The notes under the pieces: generated by a model
Told to the model about the DNA's origin: nothing
The model's input: only the letters and a program-made list of their open reading frames with translations
Database searches by the model: none
In this document: positions 1-7,562 of the stretch, one piece after another
Numbering within the stretch: the stretch's first letter is position 1
How the letters are laid out: every line of letters starts with the position of its first letter
From: Amycolatopsis sp. CA-230715
Lineage (GTDB): Bacteria; Actinomycetota; Actinomycetes; Mycobacteriales; Pseudonocardiaceae
Reading direction: 5' to 3'
Length of the DNA stretch: 64,000 nucleotides
Assembly: GCF_018736145.1 (NCBI RefSeq)
Contig: NZ_CP059997.1
Coordinates: forward strand, 7,625,501-7,689,500
Made by a program: the position numbers and the translations under genes

Positions 1-1
1 G

Positions 2-187
2 AAGGCGATGGCGAACGAGGTCGCCCGGGAGATCGCGCAGTTGGGGGTGCGGGTCGGCGGCGGATCGGGCTATTTGAAGGCGTCCCCGATCCAGCGGATC
101 TTCCGCGACGCGCAGGCGGGTGGGTTGATGGCGTATTCGGTCGAGGTGTGCAAGGACCGGATCGGGCGGGAGGTACTGGGTGCCTGA
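2..187 (+). CDS. acyl-CoA dehydrogenase family protein, C-terminal fragment
   Basis: Only the last 61 residues lie in the window; the gene is cut by the left edge. The visible tail resembles the C-terminal helical domain of acyl-CoA dehydrogenase-type flavoproteins, with a glycine-rich GGGSGYLKASP turn followed by the IQRIFRDAQAG helix that closes the active site in this fold. Its stop overlaps the start of the next gene by 8 bp, so the two are probably cotranscribed. Next to an NtaA/DszA-type monooxygenase it may be a DszC-like monooxygenase of sulfur or xenobiotic metabolism rather than a beta-oxidation enzyme, but the substrate cannot be read from a fragment. Confidence 0.7.
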   Translation, partial: KAMANEVAREIAQLGVRVGGGSGYLKASPIQRIFRDAQAGGLMAYSVEVCKDRIGREVLGA

Positions 188-1538
188 CCGGCCTCGCATG
201 CTGTTCAACGCGTTCCACATGGCCGCGGTGTCCCACCACGCGCAGGGGCTGTGGGCGGAACCGGACAGCAGGCAGCTCGAATACACCGACCTCGGCATGT
301 GGATCGATCTCGCGAAACTGCTGGAACGCGGCGGGTTCGACACGCTCTTCTTCGCCGACGTGCTCGCGCCGTACGAGGAGTACGGGGGTTCGAGGGACGC
401 GGCGGTGTACGAAGGAATGCAGTTCCCGACCTGCGACCCGTCGCTGCTGATCCCGGCGCTCGCGCACGCGACCGAACACCTCGGGTTCACCTTCACCCAG
501 AACATCCTGCAGGAGCACCCGTACCCGTTCGCGCGCAAGATGTCGACCCTGGACCACCTGACGAAGGGGCGCGTGGCGTGGAACATCGTCACCACGTTCC
601 TGCCTGGCGCCGGGCGCAACCTCGGGTTCGGTGGGCTGCCGGAGCACGACGAGCGGTACGCGCGCGCCGAGGACTTCGTGCGTGCCGCCTACGCGTTGTG
701 GGAACACAGCTGGGATGACGACGCGGTCGTCCGTGATCGGGAACGCCGCCAGTTCGCGGACCCGGCGAAGGTGCGCGAAGTCGGCTACCGCGGCCCGTAC
801 TACACGGTGTTCGGCCCTCATCTCAGCGAGCCGTCACCGCAGCGGACACCGCTGCTGTTCCAAGCCGGGGTCTCCGCGACCGGTCGCGCGTTCGCGGGAC
901 GGCACGCCGAGGCTTTGTTCATCAATGCGACCGAGCCGGAAGCCGCAGCGCCCATCGTGGCCGACGTGCGCGCCGCCGCGGTGGCGGCCGGGCGTGATCC
1001 GAGGCAGGTGCGGGTGTTCGTGCCTCAGGTGTTCATCATCGGCAGCACCGAAGAGGAAGCGCGCAGACTCGACGCCGAACTCCTCGAACGGCAGACCGTC
1101 GAGGGAAATCTGGCCAGGATGAGCGTTTTCCTCGGCGAGGACCTCTCGAAGTACGACCCGGGGAGGCCGGTCGGTGAACTTCGCAGCAGGCCGGTCACTG
1201 ATGTCGTCCGGAAACTGCTGGCGTTTTCACCGCGTGACGATTGGACGCTCGGTGAGCTGGTGCGGCGGTACGGGAATCAGCGTTCGGCCGGGACACCGTC
1301 GCAGATCGCCGATCGGGTCGAAGCCTGGCAGGACGCCGACGTCGACGGGATCAATCTGGGATATGTCGTATCACCGACATCGTTCGAAGACTTCGTCGAT
1401 CATGTGACACCGGTGCTGCGGTCGCGGGGGCTCATGCAGCAGGAATACCGTGCGGGTACGTTGCGGGAGAAGTTCTTTCCCGATGGGGGACCTCGGTTGC
1501 CCGCTGGGCATCCTGCTCGGGTTCGACCGTCCGATTAG
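180..1538 (+). CDS. LLM-class flavin-dependent monooxygenase, NtaA/SnaA/DszA family
   Basis: A 452-residue FMN-dependent two-component monooxygenase of the bacterial luciferase superfamily. The family signature is clear: the N-terminal MLFNAFHM strand, the conserved HPYPFARKMSTLDHLTKGR segment (about residues 115-135) and the WNIVTTF strand that follows. Length matches NtaA, SnaA and DszA, which use reduced FMN supplied by a separate reductase to oxidise nitrilotriacetate, pristinamycin IIB or dibenzothiophene sulfone. The GTG start at 180 overlaps the upstream acyl-CoA dehydrogenase-like gene; an ATG at 198 is an alternative. Pairing with an acyl-CoA dehydrogenase-fold protein is common in sulfur-scavenging clusters. 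Substrate unknown. The stop overlaps the convergent methyltransferase remnant. Confidence 0.85.
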   Translation: MPDRPRMLFNAFHMAAVSHHAQGLWAEPDSRQLEYTDLGMWIDLAKLLERGGFDTLFFADVLAPYEEYGGSRDAAVYEGMQFPTCDPSLLIPALAHATEHLGFTFTQNILQEHPYPFARKMSTLDHLTKGRVAWNIVTTFLPGAGRNLGFGGLPEHDERYARAEDFVRAAYALWEHSWDDDAVVRDRERRQFADPAKVREVGYRGPYYTVFGPHLSEPSPQRTPLLFQAGVSATGRAFAGRHAEALFINATEPEAAAPIVADVRAAAVAAGRDPRQVRVFVPQVFIIGSTEEEARRLDAELLERQTVEGNLARMSVFLGEDLSKYDPGRPVGELRSRPVTDVVRKLLAFSPRDDWTLGELVRRYGNQRSAGTPSQIADRVEAWQDADVDGINLGYVVSPTSFEDFVDHVTPVLRSRGLMQQEYRAGTLREKFFPDGGPRLPAGHPARVRPSD

Positions 1539-2018
1539 GATGGTTTGTGGGCCCGGATGGCCAGCATGGTAGGTGTCGGGTCGCTTCCTCCTTCTCCGAA
1601 CCTGTCCAGTACGAGGCCCGCGTCGAGGAAGGCGTGGAGGAGTTCGGGAAGCGGCCAGTGGCTGGCACCCACCTTGTCGCGAATCCCTGGTCGGAGTATG
1701 CAGGTGACTTCGCGTAGCACCGCCCGGTGGTCGGACATGTCCGTGTGCGCCATGACGGTTACCGCCACTGGGACCGATTCGTTCCTCACGGGTAGGCGAA
1801 TGGCGTCCGCTCGTGCTGATGCGAGGCGGTTTCGGGTGTACTTCAGCATTCCCGCGGAAAGGTCGATCCCGACGGGATGTCGGCCGAGTTCTCTGATCAT
1901 CGGGCCGTTGATTCCGGTGCCGCAGCCGATTTCCAGGCAGACTCCTCCGCTGCGGCCCAGCAAGTCGTGAAATGCTCGTTCCAGGCCGATCTGCGATCTT
2001 GTCGTAGGGTGTGGTCAT
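1535..2018 (-). pseudogene. decayed class I SAM-dependent methyltransferase
   Basis: An ATG at 2018 begins a typical methyltransferase N-terminus (MTTPYDKIAD), but that frame soon loses similarity. The neighbouring frame then carries the SAM-binding motif (CLEIGCGTG), the acidic loop region (VGIDLSAGML) and the C-terminal IRDKVGASHWPLPELLHAFL segment. In the intact family, which I know from related actinomycetes, roughly 15-20 residues sit between the first two parts and about 45 residues between VLRPG and the RDKVGASHWP motif; both are missing here. The reading therefore needs one frame change and two internal deletions. The best remaining single ORF starts with TTG at 1963. I infer a gene in decay. 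A short functional methyltransferase is less likely because the core strands 4-5 are gone. Confidence 0.7.
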
Positions 2019-2132
2019 GTGGTCTGTTGTACACCGTCAGGGTCTCCGGGGTGTTTGCGTTTCGTCGTCGGCGTAATCTTTGCTCGCGTGTTTTGGTGGC
2101 GCGGTGAAGGTCTACGGCACGCCTGCGGCGCG

Positions 2133-2197
2133 CCGTGAGGAACGATTGCTCCACGGTGCAGGTCGCGTCGTTGGTCACCAGCAATCGTTCCTCACGG
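2133..2197. repeat. perfect 18-bp inverted repeat in a 342-bp gap
   Basis: The arms at 2133-2150 (ccgtgaggaacgattgct) and 2180-2197 are perfect reverse complements separated by 29 bp. The gap between the methyltransferase remnant and the DUF222 gene (2019-2360) holds no convincing ORF and is less GC-rich than its surroundings. The long loop is unusual for an intrinsic terminator and no T-run follows. It may be a small mobile or regulatory palindrome. Nothing else was recognised in this gap. Confidence 0.7.
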
Positions 2198-2360
2198 AAC
2201 GAAAAGCAATTGGTCGCTTTGAGGTAGCGTTCCCGACGCACTGTCGGTCCCGATTGTTTTTCATCTTCTGTGTCGTCGTGGGCGCGTTGTGGCAGGTAGT
2301 CATCTTTTCGGTACACGATCAAGTGATGCTCGCTGCTTTGTGGGTGGGTAGAATTGTTTC

Positions 2361-3506
2361 ATGAACACCAAACTGGTTTCCAAGTCTGATTCAATCAAGC
2401 GGCGGGTGGCGATTATTCGGTATCAGCAGGCGATGTTGCTGCGCGATATCGCGGATATGGATCACGAGTCGTCGCGAAGATCTACCGTGGGGCAGGTGGC
2501 GCTGCTGTGTTCGTTAACCCAGAACTCGGCGGAGCGGAAGACGGCGCTCGCTGACGCGTTGACTTCATACTTGCCGGAGACGCTGGCGGCGATGGAGAAC
2601 GGGCTCATTGATGAGTATGCGGCCTCGCGGGTGTTCGAGGCTACTGCCTGCGTCTCTCGGGAGGTGGCGTCCGAAGTGGACGCTCGGCTGGCGGGGAGGT
2701 TCGAGAACCGGAACGCGCCCGCGCTGCGGCGGATAGTCAACTCCCTCCTGATGCGCATCGACCCCGAAGGGTACGAGCGGCGACGTAAAGCCAAGGCGGC
2801 GGCACGCAGGCTCGAAATCCGGCACGGGGATCATGGGTCGTCGACCCTGTTCGCTGAGCTGCCCTCCGATCGCGCGCAGGCCCTCTACGCGGCCTGTGAC
2901 CAAGACGCATTGGAGAAAAAGCGGCAAGGCGACAAGCGCACCATGGATCAACTCAGGCTCGATGCCCTGGTCGAACGGTGCCTGGGTGGCGGCTGTGGAG
3001 GTAGGCCGAAAGCGCAGATCTTCCTGCACATCGATATGCCCACCCTGATGGGGCTGCGCAACAATCCCGCCGAACTCGTCGGGTGCGGCGAGATCTCACC
3101 GGAGTTGGCTCGCGAGATCGCCTTCGACGCCAACTCCGTCTGGAACCGCATCGTCGACGAACCCATGTCCAAGCTTCCCGTCGACCTCGGTCGGAAAAAC
3201 TACCGGCCATCCAAGCGCATGCGGAAGTACCTTCAGGTCACGCACCGGACCTGCAGCATGCCCGGCTGCAACCGGCCCGCCCAGTACACCGACCTCGACC
3301 ACGCGACAGCCTGGAAAGACGGCGGCCGCACCGACAAAGTGAACCTCCGGCCGTTGTGCCGGATCCATCACAAGTTACGCGAAGAACCCGGCTGGGAATT
3401 CACCACCGACCACAATGGACAACTCGTCGTCACCACACCCGACGGGCACAGCTACACTGGGCCGCCGCTCGACGAGGAGGTCAGGCGATCGCGCCCGCCC
3501 GCTTGA
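2361..3506 (+). CDS. DUF222 / HNH endonuclease domain protein (13E12-repeat family)
   Basis: A 381-residue protein with an N-terminal DUF222 helical region (about residues 30-250) and a C-terminal HNH nuclease-like module: CSMPGCNRP, then DLDHATAWKDGG and NLRPLCRIHHKLR, which supply the two Cys pairs and the catalytic His positions. This is the actinobacterial 13E12 repeat family, often multicopy and found near mobile DNA; the biological role is not established. The ATG at 2361 has little visible ribosome-binding sequence. Its 3' end overlaps the convergent Lrp gene by 26 bp. Base composition at the 5' end is less GC-rich than the neighbouring genes, consistent with acquisition. Confidence 0.85.
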   Translation: MNTKLVSKSDSIKRRVAIIRYQQAMLLRDIADMDHESSRRSTVGQVALLCSLTQNSAERKTALADALTSYLPETLAAMENGLIDEYAASRVFEATACVSREVASEVDARLAGRFENRNAPALRRIVNSLLMRIDPEGYERRRKAKAAARRLEIRHGDHGSSTLFAELPSDRAQALYAACDQDALEKKRQGDKRTMDQLRLDALVERCLGGGCGGRPKAQIFLHIDMPTLMGLRNNPAELVGCGEISPELAREIAFDANSVWNRIVDEPMSKLPVDLGRKNYRPSKRMRKYLQVTHRTCSMPGCNRPAQYTDLDHATAWKDGGRTDKVNLRPLCRIHHKLREEPGWEFTTDHNGQLVVTTPDGHSYTGPPLDEEVRRSRPPA

Positions 3507-4425
3507 CGTGGCGGGTGACGGGGGAGGTGTCGAGTCGCAGCACGCCGTCCAGTGCGCCAATGCCGGTGGTCAGGTAGTCGTACAGGCCATCCAGGTCGCG
3601 GCAGACCGCGAAGGCGGCGATGTTCGTCGAGCCGGTTGTCGCGGTGGCGTAGGCGATTTCGGGGTGTTTCGCCAGCGCGGCGGCGACGGTGGTGAGGCTG
3701 CCGGGAGCGACGGTCAGGTGCAGCACCGCCTGGCAGGTGTAGCCGAGCAGGGCCGGGTCGATGTCCACGTCGAAGCGGAGCGTGCCGGAATGGTGCAGCT
3801 CGGCCAGGCGCCTGCGGACGGTCGATTCCGAGGTGCCGGTGGTGGCGGCGAGGGCGGGATAGCCGGTGCGGCCGTCGACGGCGAGTGCGTGAAGCAGGGC
3901 GTGATCGGATTCGGTCAGGGCGACGGGATTTCGCGCGGCGGGGTGGTGGGGGCCGCGGACGCGGGCGATCTGGGCCGGGGTCAGCGCCGACGTGCGGGCC
4001 TGCCAGCCCGCGGTGCCCGCCAGCGGGCGCAGCATGCACTGCGCGGTCACCGAATCGATGCGCGGGGTGCGGGAAAGCTTGCGCAGCAACAAATGATCCG
4101 CACCCGACGGAGTGCGGGTGATGCAGGTCAGCTCGGTGCCACCGGAGGCGATCCCGACCCACGCGGTGTCGTCGCGGCGGGCGAGCGCGGTGGCGATCGC
4201 GGGAGCGGCGTCCGGGGCGCACCGGATCCGCACCAGCCAGTCCGCCATCCCGAGCCGCCGTTCGTCGGTGACCCCGACGACCCGCATCCCCGCCGCGCGC
4301 AGCCGCCGGTAGCGGTGCGCGACCGTGCGGTCCGACCGGTCCAGCGCGGCGGCGATCCGGCTGAACGGCGCACGGCCATCCACCGCCAGCGCGTGCACCA
4401 GCGCCAGGTCCAGTTCGTCGACCAT
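3481..4425 (-). CDS. Lrp/AsnC-family regulator with duplicated HTH-RAM unit
   Basis: A 314-residue protein about twice the size of a standard Lrp/AsnC regulator. Two AsnC-type helix-turn-helix units are visible: ELDLALVHALAVDGRAPFSR near the N-terminus and ESDHALLHALAVDGRTGYPA near residue 165. Each is followed by a region that can form a RAM ligand-binding fold; the C-terminal one is clearer. The start at 4425 is preferred over ATG 4440 because a GGTGG sequence lies 8 bp upstream of it. It is transcribed divergently from the methyltransferase at 4523 across about 100 bp that contain two gatccgg-type repeats (4450-4470), a possible autoregulatory site. Target genes are unknown. Confidence 0.85.
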   Translation of the reverse strand: MVDELDLALVHALAVDGRAPFSRIAAALDRSDRTVAHRYRRLRAAGMRVVGVTDERRLGMADWLVRIRCAPDAAPAIATALARRDDTAWVGIASGGTELTCITRTPSGADHLLLRKLSRTPRIDSVTAQCMLRPLAGTAGWQARTSALTPAQIARVRGPHHPAARNPVALTESDHALLHALAVDGRTGYPALAATTGTSESTVRRRLAELHHSGTLRFDVDIDPALLGYTCQAVLHLTVAPGSLTTVAAALAKHPEIAYATATTGSTNIAAFAVCRDLDGLYDYLTTGIGALDGVLRLDTSPVTRHVKRAGAIA

Positions 4426-4522
4426 GAGTGAATCCACCATCGAAGCGTAGATCCGGATCGAGATCCGGCAAAATCGACGCAAGCGGGGGCGGGAACCGCT
4501 CTCGGATGGCGACACTCGGGGC

Positions 4523-5326
4523 ATGGCAGAACTCGACCCCGTCGCGCTCACCGGCAGGCTCACCGCCGCTCTGCGCGCGGAAGAAACCGACCGCCCCGAC
4601 GCACTCTTCACCGACCCGTACGCGGCGAAGCTCGCAGGCGACTCCGGGAAAGCACTGCTCGCCGGGCTCGGGGAGAACCAGACGATCGCGGTCAGGACCA
4701 GGCACTTCGACGACCAGCTCGCCGGCGAACTGGCCGGGGGAGACCGGCGGCAGCTGGTGATCGTGGCCGCGGGGATGGACGCCCGCGCCTACCGGCTGGA
4801 CCTGGCCGAGGACACGCGGGTGTTCGAGCTGGACCGCGAAGACGTGTTGCGCGTCAAGGAAGAACTGGTGGACGCCGCGCCCCGCGTGGCACGCACCCCG
4901 GTCGGGGTCGACCTCGCCGGGGACTGGGCACCGGCGCTCCTCGAAGCCGGGTTCGACCCCGCGCGGCCGTCGTGCTGGCTCGCCGAGGGGCTCACTCAAT
5001 ACCTGTCGCCGCCGGACGTGCTCGGCCTGCTCGACCGCATCACCGCGCTGTCCGCACCCGGCAGCACGCTGCTCATCGACATGGTCGGACAGTCCTTCTT
5101 GGACAGTCCGATGATGAAACCGATGCTCGACTGGTTCGCTGACCGGGACGCGCCGTGGATCTTCGGCACCGACCGGCCGGAGGACCTGCTCGCCGAACGC
5201 GGATGGCGGTCCGAAGTCACCCTGATCAGCGAGATCAGCAGCGCGCTCGGGCGATGGCCGTTCCCGGTCGTGCCAAGGGAAACGCCGGGCGTTCCGCAGG
5301 GCTATTTCGTGCGCGCCCGTCGCTGA
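4523..5326 (+). CDS. class I SAM-dependent methyltransferase, LCMT-like (PF04072) family
   Basis: A 267-residue protein of the leucine carboxyl methyltransferase-like family that is expanded in actinobacteria. Diagnostic segments are the N-terminal arm ending in RTRHFDD, the SAM-binding loop QLVIVAAGMDARAYRLDL and the acidic strand RVFELDRE, then CWLAEGLTQYL around residue 155. It probably transfers a methyl group from SAM to a carboxyl or hydroxyl group of a small molecule; the acceptor is unknown. It starts divergently from the double Lrp regulator, which may control it. Its stop overlaps the convergent MFS transporter gene by 25 bp. Confidence 0.85.
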   Translation: MAELDPVALTGRLTAALRAEETDRPDALFTDPYAAKLAGDSGKALLAGLGENQTIAVRTRHFDDQLAGELAGGDRRQLVIVAAGMDARAYRLDLAEDTRVFELDREDVLRVKEELVDAAPRVARTPVGVDLAGDWAPALLEAGFDPARPSCWLAEGLTQYLSPPDVLGLLDRITALSAPGSTLLIDMVGQSFLDSPMMKPMLDWFADRDAPWIFGTDRPEDLLAERGWRSEVTLISEISSALGRWPFPVVPRETPGVPQGYFVRARR

Positions 5327-6675
5327 ACCGCCCACTTCGAGGCGGGGAGCAGAAAAGCGGGTACGAAGGCCACCGCGGCGAAGGCGAGCGCCCACCGGAA
5401 CGCGGTCGCGAACGTGGTGGTCTGCAGGACCACGGCCAGCACCGCGGTACCGAACGAACCGCCGACCTGCTGCGTGATCCTGATCGCGCTGCTGCCGTGG
5501 GCGATCTCGTCCGGTGCGAGATCCTGGTAGGCACCGGCCATGATCGCCACGTTGGCCGCGCCGAGCCCGGCACCGCGGACCGCGAGCGCGACGCCGAGGA
5601 GCACTTCGCTCGTGCCGGGTCCGATCGCGGTGAACGGCAGCGTGCCGAGCACCGCCAGTGCCATGCCGCCGAGGACGATGGGTCTGGCGCCGATCCGGTC
5701 GGTCAGGCCGCCTGCCCAGCGGGTCAGCAGCGCGCCGAGGCCCTGCGGCGCGAGCACTAGCCCCGCCGCGAGCGCGGTGTGCCCGCGGACCTGCTGGAAG
5801 TACAGCGGCAGCAGCATCATCACGCCGTAGAGCGAGAAACCGTTGACGAACTGGAGCGCGGTCGAAGCGCCGAAGGACCGCACACGGAACAGGCGGAGGT
5901 CCAGCAACGGGTCCTGGCGCCGGAACGCGCGCGAGCCGAACGCGCTCAGCAGGGCCGATCCCGCGACGAGCGGAACGAGCACGGAGGCGTGCCCGAAGCC
6001 GCCGAGGGCACCGACCCGCGACAGGCCGTAGATCGTCGCGCCGAGACCGGGGGAAAGCATCAGGAGCCCGACGACGTCGAGCCGTGACGCCGGTTTCGGT
6101 GCCGACGACGGCAGCCCCCGCCATGCGAGCGCCATGCCGAGCAGGCACAGCGGCACGTTCACGAAGAAGATCCACCGCCAGCTGAAGTCGGCGACGATCG
6201 CCCCGCCGAGGACGGGGCCGAGGATCGGGGAAAGCACGGCGACCAGCGTCACCACCGTCATGATCCGGCCGAGCCGCTGCTTCCCGGCCGCCTTGACCAG
6301 CACGGTCTGCATGATCGGCTGCATTAGACCGCCGCCGAAGCCCTGCGCCACGCGGAACGCGATCAAGCTCCCCGCGTTCCACGCCAGCCCGCACAACGCC
6401 GATCCGCACGCGAACAACGCGAGCGAAAACAGCCACATCGGCTTTGCGCCGAAGCGGTTCACCGTCCAGCCAGTGACCGGGACGGCGACCGCCAGCGCGA
6501 GCAGATAGGCCGTCGTCACCCACTGGATCGTCACCAGCGAGGCGCCGAGATCGCGGCCGAGGCGGTCGAGCGCGACCAGGACGATCGTGGTGTCGAGCAG
6601 CGGCGCGATGCCCCCGACCATCAGGATCGCGGCGAGTTTGAGCAGCCCGGCGTCCAGCCGGTCTTCTGGTCGCAT
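5302..6675 (-). CDS. MFS drug efflux transporter, DHA2 (EmrB/QacA) type
   Basis: A 457-residue multi-pass membrane protein. The N-terminal PLLDTTIVLVALDRL and IQWVTTAYLLALAVAVP segments match transmembrane helices 1 and 2 of 14-helix DHA2 exporters, and GPVLGGAIVADFSWRWIFFVN is the motif C region that marks antiporters. The start at 6675 has GGAG placed six bases upstream, so in-frame ATG codons further up are not needed. It is divergently paired with a TetR repressor gene across a 90-bp spacer holding a long inverted repeat, the usual arrangement of a self-regulated efflux unit. The exported compound is unknown. Confidence 0.9.
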   Translation of the reverse strand: MRPEDRLDAGLLKLAAILMVGGIAPLLDTTIVLVALDRLGRDLGASLVTIQWVTTAYLLALAVAVPVTGWTVNRFGAKPMWLFSLALFACGSALCGLAWNAGSLIAFRVAQGFGGGLMQPIMQTVLVKAAGKQRLGRIMTVVTLVAVLSPILGPVLGGAIVADFSWRWIFFVNVPLCLLGMALAWRGLPSSAPKPASRLDVVGLLMLSPGLGATIYGLSRVGALGGFGHASVLVPLVAGSALLSAFGSRAFRRQDPLLDLRLFRVRSFGASTALQFVNGFSLYGVMMLLPLYFQQVRGHTALAAGLVLAPQGLGALLTRWAGGLTDRIGARPIVLGGMALAVLGTLPFTAIGPGTSEVLLGVALAVRGAGLGAANVAIMAGAYQDLAPDEIAHGSSAIRITQQVGGSFGTAVLAVVLQTTTFATAFRWALAFAAVAFVPAFLLPASKWAVQRRARTK

Positions 6676-6686
6676 ATCCACTCCGT

Positions 6687-6753
6687 TAAGAGACGTTGTG
6701 TATCTAACAGACGGCAAGGTAGCCTGAAATTCTAAGAAACACAACGTCTCTTA
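6687..6753. promoter_or_regulatory. inverted-repeat operator between MFS and TetR genes
   Basis: Perfect 15-bp arms, taagagacgttgtgt at 6687-6701 and its complement at 6739-6753, lie 37 bp apart. The symmetry continues with one mismatch into the ribosome-binding sites of both divergent genes. Each arm could hold one TetR dimer site controlling one promoter. The assignment rests on position and symmetry only. Confidence 0.75.
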
Positions 6754-6765
6754 CCGGAGGTGTGG

Positions 6766-7341
6766 ATGGCGCCGCAGACGCGACGGCGTGGCGAAGCGCT
6801 CGAAGCGGCTTTGCTGGAGGCAACGTGGGCGGAACTGGGCGAAGTCGGTTACGCGGCGCTGACCATGGAACGGGTCGCGGAGCGGGCGAAGACCAGCCGC
6901 ATGGTGCTCTACCGTCGGTGGCCGAACCGCGCGCGGCTCGTGCTGGCCGCGATGCGGCGCCAGGTCGTGCCGATCACCGAGGACGTGCCGGACACCGGTG
7001 AACTCCGCGGGGACGTCCTCGAAGTACTGCGCCGGATCGTGGCGCACTACCGGCAGATCGGCGCCGACATCACGCACGGTCTGATGTCGGAGTTCCCCGA
7101 TCTCGCCGATGACGTGCTCACCGTGGTGCCCGAGGTGCTGGGCCGCATCCTCGAACGCGCTGCGGAACGGGGAGAAGTGCCGTCGCGCGAGCTCCCGGGC
7201 AGGGTGCTGACCCTGCCGGCGGACCTGGTGCGCCACGAGCTGCTGGTGACTCGGCGACCGGTGTCCGAACGCGTGCTCGCCGAGATCGTCGACGACGTTT
7301 TCCTTCCCCTGCTCAGTTCCGGGCGAAGTAGCGAAGGGTGA
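6766..7341 (+). CDS. TetR/AcrR-family repressor, likely regulator of the adjacent MFS exporter
   Basis: A 191-residue TetR-type regulator. The N-terminal helix-turn-helix is intact: LTMERVAERAKTSRMVLYRRWPNRARL, followed by a helical ligand-binding domain. The ATG at 6766 is chosen because GGAGG sits five bases upstream; a GTG at 6760 in the same frame overlaps that sequence. Divergent orientation from the DHA2 transporter and the intervening inverted repeat indicate local repression relieved by a transported compound. Confidence 0.88.
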   Translation: MAPQTRRRGEALEAALLEATWAELGEVGYAALTMERVAERAKTSRMVLYRRWPNRARLVLAAMRRQVVPITEDVPDTGELRGDVLEVLRRIVAHYRQIGADITHGLMSEFPDLADDVLTVVPEVLGRILERAAERGEVPSRELPGRVLTLPADLVRHELLVTRRPVSERVLAEIVDDVFLPLLSSGRSSEG

Positions 7342-7360
7342 CGATGCCGGAGCCGTGCGG

Positions 7361-7562
7361 CTAGCCGTGCACGAGTTCGAGGTTCGCAGGCCTGGTGAAC
7401 AGGGGCTGTCCGGCACCGAGTGCGACCGGGTAGAGCTTGACCCTGTACTCGTCGACGACCCCGGCGTTGACGAGCTGCCGCCGAACAGGACCACGTCCTT
7501 TCCGGGCTTGTCCTTCAGCGCGGCGATCTCGGCGGCCGGGGTGGCCACCTCCCCGGGGCTCA
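7361..7562 (-). pseudogene. 3' remnant of a RibD-C/dihydrofolate reductase-like gene
   Basis: Read on the minus strand, one frame gives EIAALKDKPGKDVVLFGGS, the conserved segment of the RibD C-terminal (dihydrofolate reductase-like) family. An adjacent frame then gives NAGVVDEYRVKLYPVALGAG and ends LFTRPANLELVHG before a stop at 7361. These are consecutive parts of one domain, so the fragment has a frameshift with a few residues missing at the junction, and it lacks the N-terminal NADP-binding half. It is a dead remnant wedged between the TetR gene and the phosphoesterase. Confidence 0.75.

Noticed and set aside
3452..6523. Minus-strand open frame of over 1000 codons
   Set aside because: It runs antisense to or out of frame with the Lrp, methyltransferase and MFS genes, is Arg/Ala/Pro-rich and shows no domain. 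Long false frames are normal at this GC content.
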